Of a DNA stretch of 64,000 nt, positions 40,101-55,100 are shown piece after piece (position 1 is the stretch's first letter; every line of letters begins with the position of its first letter). The notes beneath the pieces were generated by a model, which saw nothing but the letters and a program-made list of their open reading frames with translations, was not told the origin of the DNA and did not search any database. Source of the stretch: Micropterus salmoides (lineage: Eukaryota; Chordata; Actinopteri; Centrarchiformes; Centrarchidae); NCBI RefSeq assembly GCF_014851395.1, contig NW_024044681.1, positions 21,530,992-21,594,991 of the forward strand, given 5' to 3'. Made by a program: the position numbers and the translations under genes.

Positions 40101-43100
40101 AGCCCCAGACCCCCCAAGAGGGTCCAAGGTCCACACACCATAGTCTCTTCAAATCCTGTGGGAAACACTGCTCTCTTATGTCATTCAACTGATAACATGC
40201 AAATGTAACCGGCTGCCCCCGAGAACTGACTTAAACCGGCGACCTCAGGTACGGGAGGCAGACACGCTGATGAGGAGGCTAAAACTGGGCACTAGCGTCT
40301 GTTGCCAGTGTGTCTCTTAAGGTGTCGGGAGTGAGGTTTACTCACTGCACAGCCTCGCTGGCTTCCGTCACACAAAGACACATATACTGCCAAACATGAA
40401 TATAAGCTATCAGCTTTGATATCCAAGCTTCTTTTCATTGCCATCTTAAGTCACAGTAGTATTACTCACTAGGGTGAGTTAGTCAGACAGTCTTAAGGGC
40501 ATGTTCTTTAATTATGTATTCTGTTCACCACTCTGTTGGATCAGAGAACAAGGAGTTATGCACTGTTCTTCTCTGTTTATGTCTCTTATCTGTTTTTAAT
40601 TAAAAAACAAAACAAATGGCGTGTGTCTCTTTATTGGAGACATTTCCGATCATGATACAGTAGACAGAAAGTCAGATGAAAACCGACCACTCTCTGTCTG
40701 TAAAATGTGTTCAGTTGTCATGTTGGATCAGTCATCACTTATGACAAGAAGGTCAGAAAGAGCCACACTTATTTGTCCACATTGACACAGTTAAGATGTC
40801 CCTGAGAAAGACATTTATCTGCTGTCTTCTCCCGTGTTGCTCTGTAGTTTTTGGCTGCATCTATTAATTAGTGTTAATGTGTAAATTGGCAAGAGAATTT
40901 ATAGAACACAGAAACTCCAGTTTGAATCAGCACTATGTCACTGATAACGGAAGGGGCAGTGTGGGAATCGTTAGCGAATATATTCTAGATACTGCAACAA
41001 GGTAAGAAATTTCACAAGGTTTCTGACAGCACCTCTGTTCTGTTCAGATTACTGATGGACAACAGAATCAGAAGCCTTCCTGAAAATACCTTCCAGTCTC
41101 TGGGGAAACTGGCTGAACTGTGAGTAACAGCCAATTTGCTCGTGTCTTTATCATTTTGTTGTCATAATCAATTCACTTTATATCGGTTAACATTAAATAA
41201 TAATACGAGGTGGTTAGTGTAACTAATCACTGGGTTTCAGTGGAGACTGAAATGTCTTTTTAAGAATATGTAAATGCTCCGGTGGTGATGGATTTTTCGC
41301 AGCCTGATTAAAATTTAATTATTTTCTAACCGACTGAAAGATCATTGTTAACTCTAACCATTTCTTTAAAAAGAAATGAACACATGACTTTTAAAGACTG
41401 ATCAAACTAAGAGTACTGCCATTTATTGTCAATCAGTGGTTGGTTAGAATGAAACAATTCCCCAAAATCTTGTAATTAGAACACTCAGTGCAATATACTA
41501 TTGTTGAGGATATTTCTTGAGGGGCTTTGTTGATGTAACAAGGAAAGGTAAGACAGGTCTAGCAGAAACATAAAAGGGACCAAAAAATGTTTGGTGTTGG
41601 CATTCCTTGTGTTCACACTTTGGACGCTGACACTGTTTCTCCTTGGCCAAGTCTCATTAAACTTGCTGTGTAAAACTTCATCAGTCTCCAAAAACCTTCT
41701 TCCTCGCACCTGACAGCTGGCTCACAATATTTCTTCAATAACTATTACAATATGACCACATTATGTTTGGATTGGCAGATTAGGTAAGTTTCAGCCTGGA
41801 GCTGATGGTTGATTATGTCGATCCTTTGATGGATCTTCTAATGTTTACTTATCTGTGTTCAATTAAAAAAGTTTGTTTAACGAACAACAAATTTAGTATA
41901 ATGTTCTGAGACCATAAGTGATTTACAGAACAACTATTAGGATGAATAAACTCCCAGCTGTGAGCTACACAATAAATGGTTATGATTGAAATGACACAAT
42001 AAACAAATTTGAAATGAATATAAAATGTATTCACATAAAAGTCTAATAAAGTGTCTTAAAGTGAAGGTAATGGATAGAGATTCAGTGGAAACAGTATTAG
42101 AAAACATAGTTTTGTTCTGCTGAGATTTATTTAGTTAATCTTTGATGTTCTGATAAATCCTTGCAAAGAAAATCAACAGTTTTTGACAGTATTTATTAAT
42201 TTGATGTTCTGCTAGTTATTTATTATTATTATTATTATTATTTATTAAGAAAATAATGTAGATGATGACATTTTTGTAAATTTTGTCTAAACATGAAATA
42301 TCTGTGCTTTGGGTTAAGGAGTATGTTCTGGATGCTTTCCACTATCCGTTTTTGGTAGTAAAGGAGTACATAATGAATGTAAGTGAATCTGCATGTTTCT
42401 CGTTTTTCTTTTGTCCATTGAATAGCTTGTACTTTCTTTTTTCCTTCTCCTTTTTATCTCTTTCGGCGTGTTTAGGAATCTGTCCAGCAACAGGATAAGG
42501 GAGCTGCCGAAAAACACCTTTAAGAGCCTCTCCAAGTCCCTTCTTAAACTGTGAGTGACTGATAGTCTGGCTGCGAGGACAGGTGTGCTTCATTACGTTA
42601 CGATTATGGGAGGGGATTAGGCTGAAATAAGTATTTAAAATATGAAAAAAAACTAACACATTAATTTATCTTACTATTAATGCCTCCCACAGGCCCTGCT
42701 GTCAGATATGTTGTAGTGCAAAAAGATGGTCCGCCAAGCAACATTTGAAAAAACTGAGAAATGGCCCTCAGTGTCATTTCACACTGGGATGAAATAATGA
42801 GCACAAGTATCATATTTGTTCCATAGTTCCATAAATGTTGTACTGATACAAATTTAGCATGTGAAATGCATAGTCATAGTCTGACACTTACATATTTGAG
42901 GTACTTTATTTCCATTTTATTCTACTTCTACAGCATTAAAAAAAACAGATGCTTCTACTCCACTATGTTTTACAGGGAAATATTTTTACTCCATTACATT
43001 TATCTGACAGTTATAATCACTAAATAAGATTTTACATTCAAAACATGCGATCATCTTATAAAATTTGATGCATTGTTATAGATTAAACTCACCAACAGTA

Positions 43101-46100
43101 TGTAAAGTAGTAACAATGAGCTCCACTTTGACCTACTATTCCTGCTACTAATAGAAATGCTGGCGGCACATTATTGCATCAGTAATAAAAAGTACTGCAT
43201 AGAGAGAAGTTTTACTTTGATAAATCTTTCTAATGTTATTGACGTACACACGCTTAAGGAACATTTTCCATTCAAGACTTTCACTTGTAACGGAATATTT
43301 TTACAGTGAGGCAATGCAGCTTAAGTAAAGGATCTGAATACTTCTTCAATCACTGGTTACATGAAAACTGTGCTGTAATTCTTTGCATTTTGTAGTTCAA
43401 AACAATATAATGGACAACATAGTGGATAAAGGATCCCTATGATGGAAATTTCAATCTCCTATAAATGTTTTGGACACTTTGACAAGAAATGTCTTTTTAT
43501 AATCAAGACAACTCACAACAGCTGCTGTTGTCTCTTTTGTTAGTTTGCTTGTCTGGAAAAACATCACAAAGGTTTGAATTTCAATAAATGCTTTTCGCCT
43601 CAGACATTTTGACTTGAAAAAACTTAAGTGTAACTAATAACATAATTCTGTTTTTTTTGCACTAGTTTCCTGTTGGCCTCACCAGTGAGCCAGGAAATAG
43701 AAAACATGAGAGGCAGCCACTGATAATGTTATTACATACCCAGCAACTGTCCAGGCCCAGGCTGTGCAGCAAATTTGGCAAAGTTGCCACAGTCAAAATT
43801 GCAGGTTGCAGATTTCAGTCACACAAATTATTATTTTCTGTTATCATATGACAAATTACTCTATGGGCCCTATATAAACACATGATCACAATGGCTTTGC
43901 TATTCAAAGGGCAGATAATTGGCACGTTATAAAAGTAAAATCTAAATAAAGGGTTATTCCGATTAACTCGCAGGGGGAGAGAGAGAGAACATAGACAGAA
44001 GTGTTGTGATATAAAACTTTCTTTGATCATGAAGCCTATGTTACTCTAGTGAAGTGTGTAAACTAACCTGCTGACTGCAGTCGCTGTTAACAGTGACAGA
44101 CAGACAGATCCACATTATATAGACTAGTCTCCTTAATATGTCTGTTTCAAAATGACTTGTTTGCGCCTGTGGGTCATAGTCTATTGGTGGATTGTTTCGC
44201 ATTTGTTTTCAGGATTCTGACGCTACTGTTTTGCTGTTTTACAAATTACAGTTTCATAACAACAAAAACAAACAGTCTGTATTTTCAAACTATTGTTCTA
44301 AGACAAATTCTGTTTGTTGATCACAGTGTATTTTTGGATCCCTTCACATTTTTCTGCAAATCATTTTGACACTGTTTTACCACAGAAGAGTGTGAATACG
44401 ATCCACAATCACTATTTGTGGATCATGAAGTTTGCTTGTGGATTTCAAATTTATTTGTAGATCATATTTTGTTATGAGCAGCTTAGAGGATCCAAAAGCG
44501 GACACAATGCGGGTTATTCCATACAAGGACAGTTTATTGACAGGTTGAGAATGTGCAAAGGTGGGTGCGGGCAGGCTGAGGGAAACCAAGCTCCAAGAAC
44601 ACAGAGCGGGGCAGGCAAGCTGTGTCTTTACGAACAGAGCGAGATCTGAGAGGAAAAGGAAAAACACAGGCAGTCAGCGAGGTCACAGACTTGATCAACA
44701 AACTCTTTCTAACAAGACGCTAGAGTTGGGCCTTAGCGCTAGTTACCACTGTTGGTAAACGGACGATCTGGTGCTAACTTGAACACACACACACACATAC
44801 ACAAACTAGACAAAGACTGACAGGAACGATAAGGGAAGGGACGGAGGAAAACATGAGGGCAGAAGAGGTGGCACAGCCAGGTCATGACATATTTTGTGTT
44901 TACAAATTGTAATCCATATTTGTGACTCATAGTCTGTCCATTTTCACCCATAAAACAGTCTCTTTCATTAGTGTCTAGAACATTTGAAAAACAAATTACT
45001 TTCAGTTAATTAAATGTCAGAGTTGTTTTATAGAGTAGTTACAGTAGCTTGTCAAACGTAGTCAAACTCTCCCGCTTTAAATCAACTTAAAAATCAGTTT
45101 CACAGAAAGTTTGAACTATCTTGACAGAAAGCTTTTAATGTAGTTTGTATGTGTTTATGTGTGGTCTGTTCAGCTGTTACATGGGGTTAAAGAGTAATTG
45201 GTGGATTGGATGTGTGGTTTCAGATTGGACAGCGCCCAGAGTTAACAACTGTGCTGCTGTCTGTTTCAGCTTACTCTAAAATTTGACAGGGATAAAGTAT
45301 GATATCAATCTGCCGAGCTCATTAAAGTGAATATTTATTTTACCATGCCTTTAATTTGAATACATACTTCAACATTTCTTAGAAAGACTTTTGTTCAAAA
45401 CAAAATGTGGAGTAGGATCTCCACAATACATACATATATATTACTTTAACGTTTCATCTCAGGCAGCTCACATTGCTTGATACAAAATTTCCAACAGGTT
45501 AGTGCATCAACATTATATTCATCAATGTTTTGTCTCTCTCTCTCTTTCCTGTCCTGAGTTAAGAATCTTTGTCAAAGCTTTTCAACCACTTAAAATTTTA
45601 CATGATGGTGATAAAATACCCACACAGAGAAAACAGCCAGTAAAATTCACACACATATGATACACATGCACACAACACAAGTAAAGACACATGCAGAAAG
45701 AAAGAAATAGAAAGAGACAAGGTTGTTGCCAGTTTCTTAATTGATCTATGAAACCACTGACATTTTGCTCAGGACAGGAGCCAACCCACTCTTGCTTTGA
45801 GATTCTTTTGGAGCAATATTTTCCATATCCCAACCTGACCTGGACAAATGGTAAGACTATTATCAAGGACATCCTGCACCTCCATTTTTATTAAATGTGT
45901 GGGATGCCAAAATTTGATGTGATCTTAGCGTTTGCTTGGTTGTAGGTAACCATTAGTGAATAGCTAGAATAACGAGTCTAGAGACTGATATATTGGAGGC
46001 ACACACTTTTGTTTCACGTTGAACATCTGTTTGATCTGCAGGACTGATGTTTGTGCCAGCAGCACTGGCGGTTTGTGATTTAAATGTCCCTGAAGTCACA

Positions 46101-49100
46101 TTCAAAGCAACAATAGCTTAGTCATATTGCCTTGTAAAGGGACTGTTGTTACTCAAGCCTTATTTGTAAAAAGAAGGTTGTGTCCGTCCGTGTCTTTCAA
46201 CATTGGCCAAACTGCCAAACAAACTTTAGTTTAAAGCCACAATATGGGCAAACCAATACTGCTAAGCTAAACGTGAACTACATAATAATGAAGTACAGAC
46301 AAATGGTATCACTTCAGAAATAGTCAGATGGGAATTCATTTTGAGAACATGAGGAAGAAACATAAAATCTAAAATCAGAGTAGGATTTGAATTGCACAGA
46401 GATAGATGCCTTGTTGCAAACAAACAACAAAAAATATAACAGAAAGTACGTTATACTTTAAGTACGAAAAGGTATTAGTACAGAAGTACTTTTGATGGAT
46501 GAGTGGGGCTAGAGTGGCTCATCAGGGTGGAAACTCAAAGCTCAAAATAATGTTTTAACCAACATTTTATCAACTTTATTAGACATACTTTTTGTTTAGT
46601 ACTCTTTGTTGTAGCAACTTTGACATTTTCATTCTATTTCGTTAATATGCAGTGTACTACAGCACTGCATTAATGTCGGGTATAGCAGGTAAATGGGTAA
46701 AAGAAATAAAATGAATCCAAAACTTACAACAATGCCATCCAAAAAAATCTGGATACTATATTTATTACTGATTAATGTTATACAGGTCGCCATTTAATGG
46801 GATTTTACAGTAATTTAGCCATGCATTACAACATTTCACCCAGGCGGGCTTTATTAAGTCTATCATCATCTGTTTTGCGTTGCAGAAATATTTCCTTCAA
46901 TCCCCTTCTCAACATTCACCCCAGCCACTTCAACCACCTGATACATCTTCAGTCTCTGTGAGTACACACACTCAAAGAAACTGCTTGCTGCAGCCCGTGC
47001 GGTGGTGAAGAATGCTTTGTTTTCTGTAGGGCGCTGGAGGGGATGGAGATCCCAGATATTCAGGCGAATATGTTCCTGCCTATGAAGAACCTTTCCCATA
47101 TGTACGTATTGTACTACACAAGTATGACAATCATCACACTAATAACACACCACTGAATAACCAAACATGATGTGTCTTCATCTGTTTATCTCAACAGTAT
47201 GTGTCATTGTTTGTCTAACGCTGTCTTTCTCCCTTGTTTCATCTGCTACCACCTTCTATTTTTATTTCCTCCTTTTCTCTACCAGCTACTTTAAGACGTT
47301 CCAGTACTGCTCCTATGCACCTCATGTCCGGTCCTGTAAACCCAACACAGATGGTATCTCTTCCTTTGAAGACCTGCTGGCTAACATGGTGCTGCGGGTG
47401 TCTGTCTGGGTCATGGCTTTCATCACCTGCTTTGGTAACCTTTTAGTGATCGGCATGAGATCACTGATAAGAGCAGAGAACAACCTGCATGCTGCCTGCA
47501 TCAAAGTCCTCTGTTGTGAGTAACCACACACTGTACTCTCACAAAACTATGGTGTATTATGCACAAATACAGAAATACAAGAATAAAATGTAGCATTCCA
47601 CTCTGCATGTAAGGGTAGAAGTAAACCAAACCCTAACAAAAATGTTATATATCTTTTTTGTGCATGTAATAGGTTTGCAAAGTGATAAAGCCCAAAGTCC
47701 ACCCCAAAGGGAATTCCCACCTCCCACAGAAAACACTGCTCCTGAACTGCCTGAAAACAGCTCGATTGTAGTCCAGCCTTTACTTCCGCAACCTATCTGC
47801 TTCACTTTGTAACATGCTTCATAATGCTTCATACTAGCGGCTTGTCAGGCATGCATTCAAAAACACTGAGCTGCAGCACACAAAGTGACAAGGCATCTGC
47901 CCCACCCTCCCTACGAAACGTTACATACCCTCCAGCTGTTGTTTCTGTGATGTAGAGACAGTGCACAGTTAAAGCATTACATATAAAAGATACATTTGTT
48001 ACAAATTAATAACTTACCACTCTCAAACTGTCATTCCAGTCTACATTGCAAAGCTGATCGTGAACACGTACAGCTGAATCAAAGCTGAACCAGGTTACGG
48101 CTTTTCAGGACCCGCCCTACTCTGCTTCTGATTGGCTAGTAGTCCTTAACTAGGTACTGCGCATATGCAACTCCCAACAAAGATCAAATAGAAGTGAGAT
48201 GCTTCACTCCATTGCTAAAATGTGTGTTCAACACACGGTGAAAAGAGGAGCTGCAGCAATGGATGTTTTTGAAAAATGAACAGATGTAAACCTGTTCTGG
48301 TACAACCCCAAAATAAAACTATGATACTGAAAATGAGCATAATGTTACCTCTTTAAAAATAATTTCAATGAAAATTAGATGTGGTATTGAAAAAATCACA
48401 GAAATTAAACAAAAGAAAAATCAGATCTATAGATGTGACTCTTGTGTGATGGAGTCAAGTGGCCTGGGTCCAGACCTTTGGATCGCTGCTCTCTTTTAAT
48501 TTTCAGGAGATGATGAAGTGAACACATAATGGCACAGGTCAACTAGCCTTCAGAAGCTAACATAGTAGAGGGGGAACTAATGGATTTGTAATTAATACAA
48601 TCTTTTGTCACAGTAAATCCAATTATTGCATCCTCTTATTATTCTAAATTGCAGTGAGGAAGAGATTAGTGCTTCGGGGAACTGTAGAGTTTAGTGGCTC
48701 ATATAATTTCCACTGCTCTCTTTGGCTTAAGTGCCCAAAGATAGTGTAGTGTTCTAGTGAACTTGTTATTCTTACAATTATTGTTGCCATTACATGTTTA
48801 ATTGAGTCACTGCATGTCAAAATGACTGTACTCATTGTTGTCAGCTGTTTAATATATATTTGAGTCAAGAGCAACACACCTTATGATAAAGACTGAGGGA
48901 GTGTTAACATCAAACGAAACACTCAAATGATCTTAAAGTAAATGCAAATATCTTCAGGTTTGCTTGTTTTTATGCCTTGTATGAAAGTCCACCACAAGGT
49001 CACTAAGGGAGCTACATCTCTATGTCATTTTTCATATATTGGGTAAGATCAAACGTTAAAAAAAAACCCTTCAGCTTTAAAAAGGATTATAGGTGTTATC

Positions 49101-52100
49101 AAGATTCTTTTCAAAATAACCAGCCATGAGAAGTCGCATTTCAACAATTACAAAGGCAAGCAAAAGACTGAACATTTTTAACGGGTATGGAAGTGGGTTT
49201 TTCCAAAATAAATCCTTCTATCTACTGCCTAACTGATATTTGATTTCTCTCATTCATTGTGCACCATTTGTTTCTTCTCTGCTTTCTCATTTTTGTGTTC
49301 TCAGTCAATTCTCTTTTTTTGAACTCTTGTGTAAGCTTTACTTATATAACACCGTCACTCTCTGACTCTTGTTCTGTCATTTGCTCCTCTTCTCCCCTTT
49401 TGCATTTTGTTCCACCTCCAGGCTTCACTCACTTTGCTATGCTATCTCACCTTTATTCAGAACTTATCATTTCAAACTATACTGTAGCATGAACACCCTC
49501 TATTTTCCTTTTTTTTAAATCCAAAATGGGTAGTCTGTCAGCAGGAAAGCTAAAAATAGGCTTAAAAAATTAGTCATGTTGGCTTACTTGTGTCCTTAAA
49601 TCAGCCATCAAATGGGCAGTGGGGGCCCAAAGGTTAGAGAAGTGAGCTTGTGACCGGGAAATCGCCGGTTCAGTCCCCGGACTGGCAGGATAAAATCTGT
49701 GTGTGGAAAGTAAACCAAGTAGTGCTTGCCCTCCCTCAATACCTTGAGCAAGGCCCATAACCCCAACTGCTCCAGTGCTGCTTAGTGGCCAGTGTAGTTG
49801 TACTGAATGTGTAACAGTGTGAATGTGATCAGAGGCTTTCTCTCAGTGAAGCTCCCCTGAATAAATAAAGGTAAAAAAACAATGACTGACATATTTTCTC
49901 TCTCTTTCACCCATGCAACTGATTACTCTTGTCTTCTCTGGAGGGTAGAAATAAAGTACTGTGGTGTGTATTTTAATGAGAAATTTGGAGTCTAGCTGCA
50001 GGAAGTGCCAGCAGGATGTACCAGATGGACTCATTCAGCAAACACACCCAGAGCACATTTCTCTGTAAGTGGGCTCATGTATGTCACTTTCTCTTATCAT
50101 TCAGGTGCAGACTGTCTCATGGGTGTGTACCTGTTTTTTGTTGGAGTGTTCGATGTAAAATTTCGTGGGCAGTACAATCGTAACGCCCTGCTCTGGATGG
50201 ATAGTGTGGAGTGTCGGACCATTGGATTCCTGGCCATGCTCTCCTCAGAGGTAACTTAGGGTAATATCAATAAACATTCCACTCACAGCCACACATACAT
50301 AAATATGCAAACTATATGCAGTCGGTCAGTCAGTCCGCACACTCATATGATGTGTGGGTCCTTGTTTTGTTTGTATTGTGCACAGGGCGGCACGATATAC
50401 ACTGCTGCTGTCAGTTTCACAGTATTTAGCTACAGTTCGTAGCAGTAATGTGCCAGCAAAGGCAGTGAAGAAGAAGACTGCTAGCAAGCAAACATGGATG
50501 TAGATATACATTTTAGATAGATTCAAATATTTAAAAAAATGGGTCATTGTAATGGGACTGATGGCCAGTCAGCTGGATCCACTGGAGGAGTAGTAACTGG
50601 AGAGGCAGGTGTGGCAGTAAGCACGATGGTACTGCCCTCCACTTCAGTAGGCACAGGTAGACCTATGAGGAAGATTAACACAGAAAATAAGTAATTTTAG
50701 TAAGTTGACATGTTCATACACTGGGTGTTCCTAGAGGTGAATAATTGTTTAGTTATTGCTGATGTAGGCCTAAACTTACCAGCACTGTCAGCTTCTTGGA
50801 TGACACCAATGATGGAGGTAGAGGTGGAGGCTGATGGACCTGCTATGAAATAATAAAAATAAATAAATAAATTGACTGAACTGAAATGACTTGTGTTCTT
50901 AGCATTAGATCTGGAGGATCTTATAATGCAGGACAATCTGCAAGAGTTTGATGCTGTCTGCTTTTAAAAAGTGACTTTAGATAAGATGTCCTTTAAACAC
51001 TGGCAGCTTTGGAGGAGCTCCATGATGTTGCTCAATAATCAGTCCTTTAAAACAGCTACTACACACTCACATGACAGATTGGATTTATAATCGAAGGACA
51101 GGGCATCTCTATAGGTTGAACTCCAACACATAACTTAACAGCAGCGTTAGCTTCTTGGGTGACATGACCGTGTTCAAACCTGGCCTATTTGGTTTTGTTC
51201 TGTTAAATGCTTTATAATACCAGATTTGAAAAGCTCAGCTCCAAAGATAATGTTAGATAGACTGTATATGTGTTAGATCAGCAATTCCCACAGTGTGCTG
51301 CATGCACCCCTGGGGGTACATGAGCTGCCTCTAGGGGGTGCACGACAGGAAAAATGTAATGGTGGTGTAATAGTGTAATAACTACAACAATTATTTTTTG
51401 TGGAATTTATTATGAAATAGAAACCTGAATTGAAAATTAAAAACATTATTATTAGTAGATGGTTCACAGGAAATGGCTACTCACACACCTCTTTTCCTCT
51501 CCCTCTGTCTGTCAGCCTGATCCGTATGCGCTTTACTTACAAATCCTCATATGGATCCTCTTTTTGTCCAGGAGGCCATAGCAGAGTGCGATTTGTGAGA
51601 AAACATGTTGTATTTGGTCATGAAAATACCCCCCCAACCTCCCTCCGCACGGTTCAGCCTCTGGTGTGAGAGTGTGGGTTCAATTCCCCACTGTGACCCA
51701 TCTACCAATGTGTCCCTGAACAAGACACTTAACCCCTAGTTGCTCCAGAGGCGTGCGACCTCTGACATGTATAGCAATTGTAAGTCCCTTTGGATAAAAG
51801 CGTCAGCTAAATGGATAAATGTAGATGGATAAAAGATTGAAAAAGATCTATGTCCTAATAACAATATTAACTTAATCAATTTTAATAATAAGATTTAATC
51901 CTATACTATAGTATAATACTACTACTATACCAATTTTATGTAGTTTGTAAAAGTTGTGATGCTAATCGCGGTTAGCATGTTAGCAAGTATAGCGTTAGCA
52001 CTGTTAATAATACCAGCATGACTGATGTAAGACCTTAAATTCAGATTATCTAAAAATACAGGCATAAGAAAACGGAGCCTGTGGGCTTACTTACCTTTAT

Positions 52101-55100
52101 CTTTTTGACTCCTCTCTTCTTCGAGGCTCTTCTGTTGTCTTTTTACATGTCCAGACAAATATGATCTTCTCTTGTCGCACATCAAGCCTGACTGACCCAG
52201 CATAACGAGTGACGTCACAGGGTCAGCCGGCTCTGGTGTGTCAGGAGTCACAAGGAGGTCCGAGCAAGCTGATTTTCCATAGTATACAACTAAAGTGAAT
52301 AACCACTATGCTTATAATGGTGCATAATATAGAGAGCTGTCTTCAGTGGTCTCGCTGTCTGTTTTCAGTGATTTCTTTTCCACCACTAGCAAGCAGTCAC
52401 TGTAGAGGTCCTTCTGCTGGCCATGGGGCCCTATGCCACTGCAAAGGTCGCTTAGTGGCTCAGCCGGCTCTGGGTATGCTTTGGGAAATTGTTGGCAGTA
52501 GTGGTACTGTAAGAAGTTAGAGTAAAAATATGTTCCTTTAAGATTTTTAGTGAGTTTTTTCCTTCAGGTGTCTGTCCTCCTCCTGACCTACCTGACTCTG
52601 GAGAAGTTCTTGGTCATTGTCTTCCCCTTCAGCAATCTGCGCCCAGGCAAACTTCAGACTGGGGTGAGCTTTAGTACTAGTACAGGAATTTGTCTGCTGG
52701 ATGTCTTAGCATTTTCAGATTAATTTAATTGGATCCTCTTGTTGTTTGTGCTGTTTTATATAGGATATCTCCAAAGAAGCAACACCAGAATTTACTGCTC
52801 ACTTCCGTTGTTTGCTGTGTAAAGTAATCCTACAACTTTATGGTGTAAAAATATTTGATTTGCTATGCTGTAGTAGTTTTTCAGTAAAAGGAAATGTGAA
52901 AAGTGTTCTGCTGAGCGCTCAGCCAGTGCACTCAGTATGAAACACTCTATGGCCTTTGCCAAAAATAGACACATTATGTTGCTGAGCAGATCCTAATTGA
53001 GGTAGAGCTAGAAAACCTGTTTCATGCAAAAGCATTTCAGCGTTGCCACCTTTATGTTAACATAATTACAATAATTTTACATTACAACTAAGTCATTTAA
53101 AGGGGTTCTTTGTTAGGATTGAGATTAAAAGATTAATGAAGATACTCATTAAAACTGCTGTTTATGTTTGACACTTTCAACCCTTCAGGAAGGAATCAAA
53201 AATTCATCTGAGTACCTCTTAGTCACTTTTTTGTAGCTCTTCAAATGCTTAATGTGACATAAAGTGATATAAATGATCAAGCAAATAATGAAGAGAACAG
53301 AGTAGTGATACATGTATAAAGCATAGTGTTAGTTCAAGCAGAACAGCTGTTTCATGTATGCTTTATAATCACTGCCACATTCACAGCTGACTAGACGGGT
53401 ACAATTATATTCCAGGTGAACCTGACACTTCTCACTATTACTCAGCTGATGTCAAATCATTTTGCTTCCACAGCTTTCTCCGCTGCCCCATCCTCCTCAT
53501 TATGTCCCATATTTTTGTTATTGTTTAATTTAGATCAAATGTTCACGTTTGTTATGGCGGAATAGTTCTCCAGCATAGTCCTTATTGCTGCTTGGATTCT
53601 TTGAGAGCTCCCTCAAAGAGCAGAGCATTTTCAGCCAAATCCAACTAAATCTAAATGCTTCTGTATCCTTGATGTCTGACTGAGAGAGGGTCTCTTTGCT
53701 CTGTGAGAAAGCTCTGCCACCTACTGTTTTCTTTCTCTAGAGAGTGTAGATGGGGAGGCCTCCATCTACACTGAAGTAAATGTTTGGAGTAATCATTAGG
53801 TAATGAAAGTGTGGACATCCAATGAGTCATCAATTAGCTTAAATAATTTTTCACTGTGGACTTTGAAGAGCAACAGAAATCCTAACAGCATATTTGTCAT
53901 CCCGCTGCTAGGTGATCCTGGCTTCTATCTGGCTACTGGGGTTCATTATCGCTGCCGTGCCCCTAATGAATGAGGACGTGTTTGGAAACTACTATGGACG
54001 TAATGGAGTCTGTTTTCCCCTGCACTCTGACAGGCAAGAAAAACCTACCGCCAAAGGATATTCCACAGGGATTTTTCTGGGTAAATTGAAAAAAAAACAG
54101 CAACAAATTTTACAGTGAATACTCATACATAGCAATGTTCTAAAAACCTCCTAAACCTCCTAAAATCAGTAGTCTAAATTTAAGTGTAGGCTAGTGTATG
54201 CCTGACAATATAATATACTGTATATTCACAGTACACAGTATAGATTACATACATATAATACACATCTTTGAGAAGTGGTGAAATCCTCTTAATCCAATCA
54301 GTGAAAGGTTAAAAAGAACACTGAGTGATCAGATGCACTAACCACTGCGATTAAATACCTAGCTTTAAATACAATAAGACATGCTGTTGTTTATCATGGA
54401 GACATATTACACTGAATTACGTTTTTTATTAATTTTGCATTATTTGTATGTAAGGATGTGCAGATGAAATTTGATGCAGCTTTATTTTTTTGATCTTTAA
54501 AGTTGTAAGAGTGATCTGATCACATTTTGAGCAGCATTATTACACAACCAACTAACAGAACAGAGAAGGGCATTGCACCTTGGATCAGGCCATTAAATTG
54601 CAAACACCATGGCTCCATCAACAGTAAATGATTAGTCTGTGTTCTTATTACTCAATGTTCTCACTGAGCACTGGCAACAGGGATTTATAAATTCTGGGCA
54701 TATTCTGTCTGAAGGCTGGGGCAGCATTTACATCACTTGGCTGTTAAAATAAGAATATTGTGAATTAATTCATGAGGTGCCACATGTTTGTTATTCATCA
54801 CCAGCTTTTCTTTCAGAGTGCATGCTCTGATGCCCTGTGTGTCGGCGTGGCCAGTGTCTATCTCTTTCAGGTGAAGCGCTGAGACTGATTGCAGAAACTC
54901 TGGGCACTTGGGCTTATTGCCCTGTAGAGTATTTGTAACGCCTTATTCTCATTTTTAGGGATGATGCTGCTGAGCTGAGGACACAGATCTCCCTGCTAAC
55001 TTACTCCTTTCTGTTTTCTTCCACAGGTTCCACCTTAGCCTTTGTTTCTGGACATGCTGTTTTAGTTGTTTCTTGCACGTTACAACACCCTTACACACAT

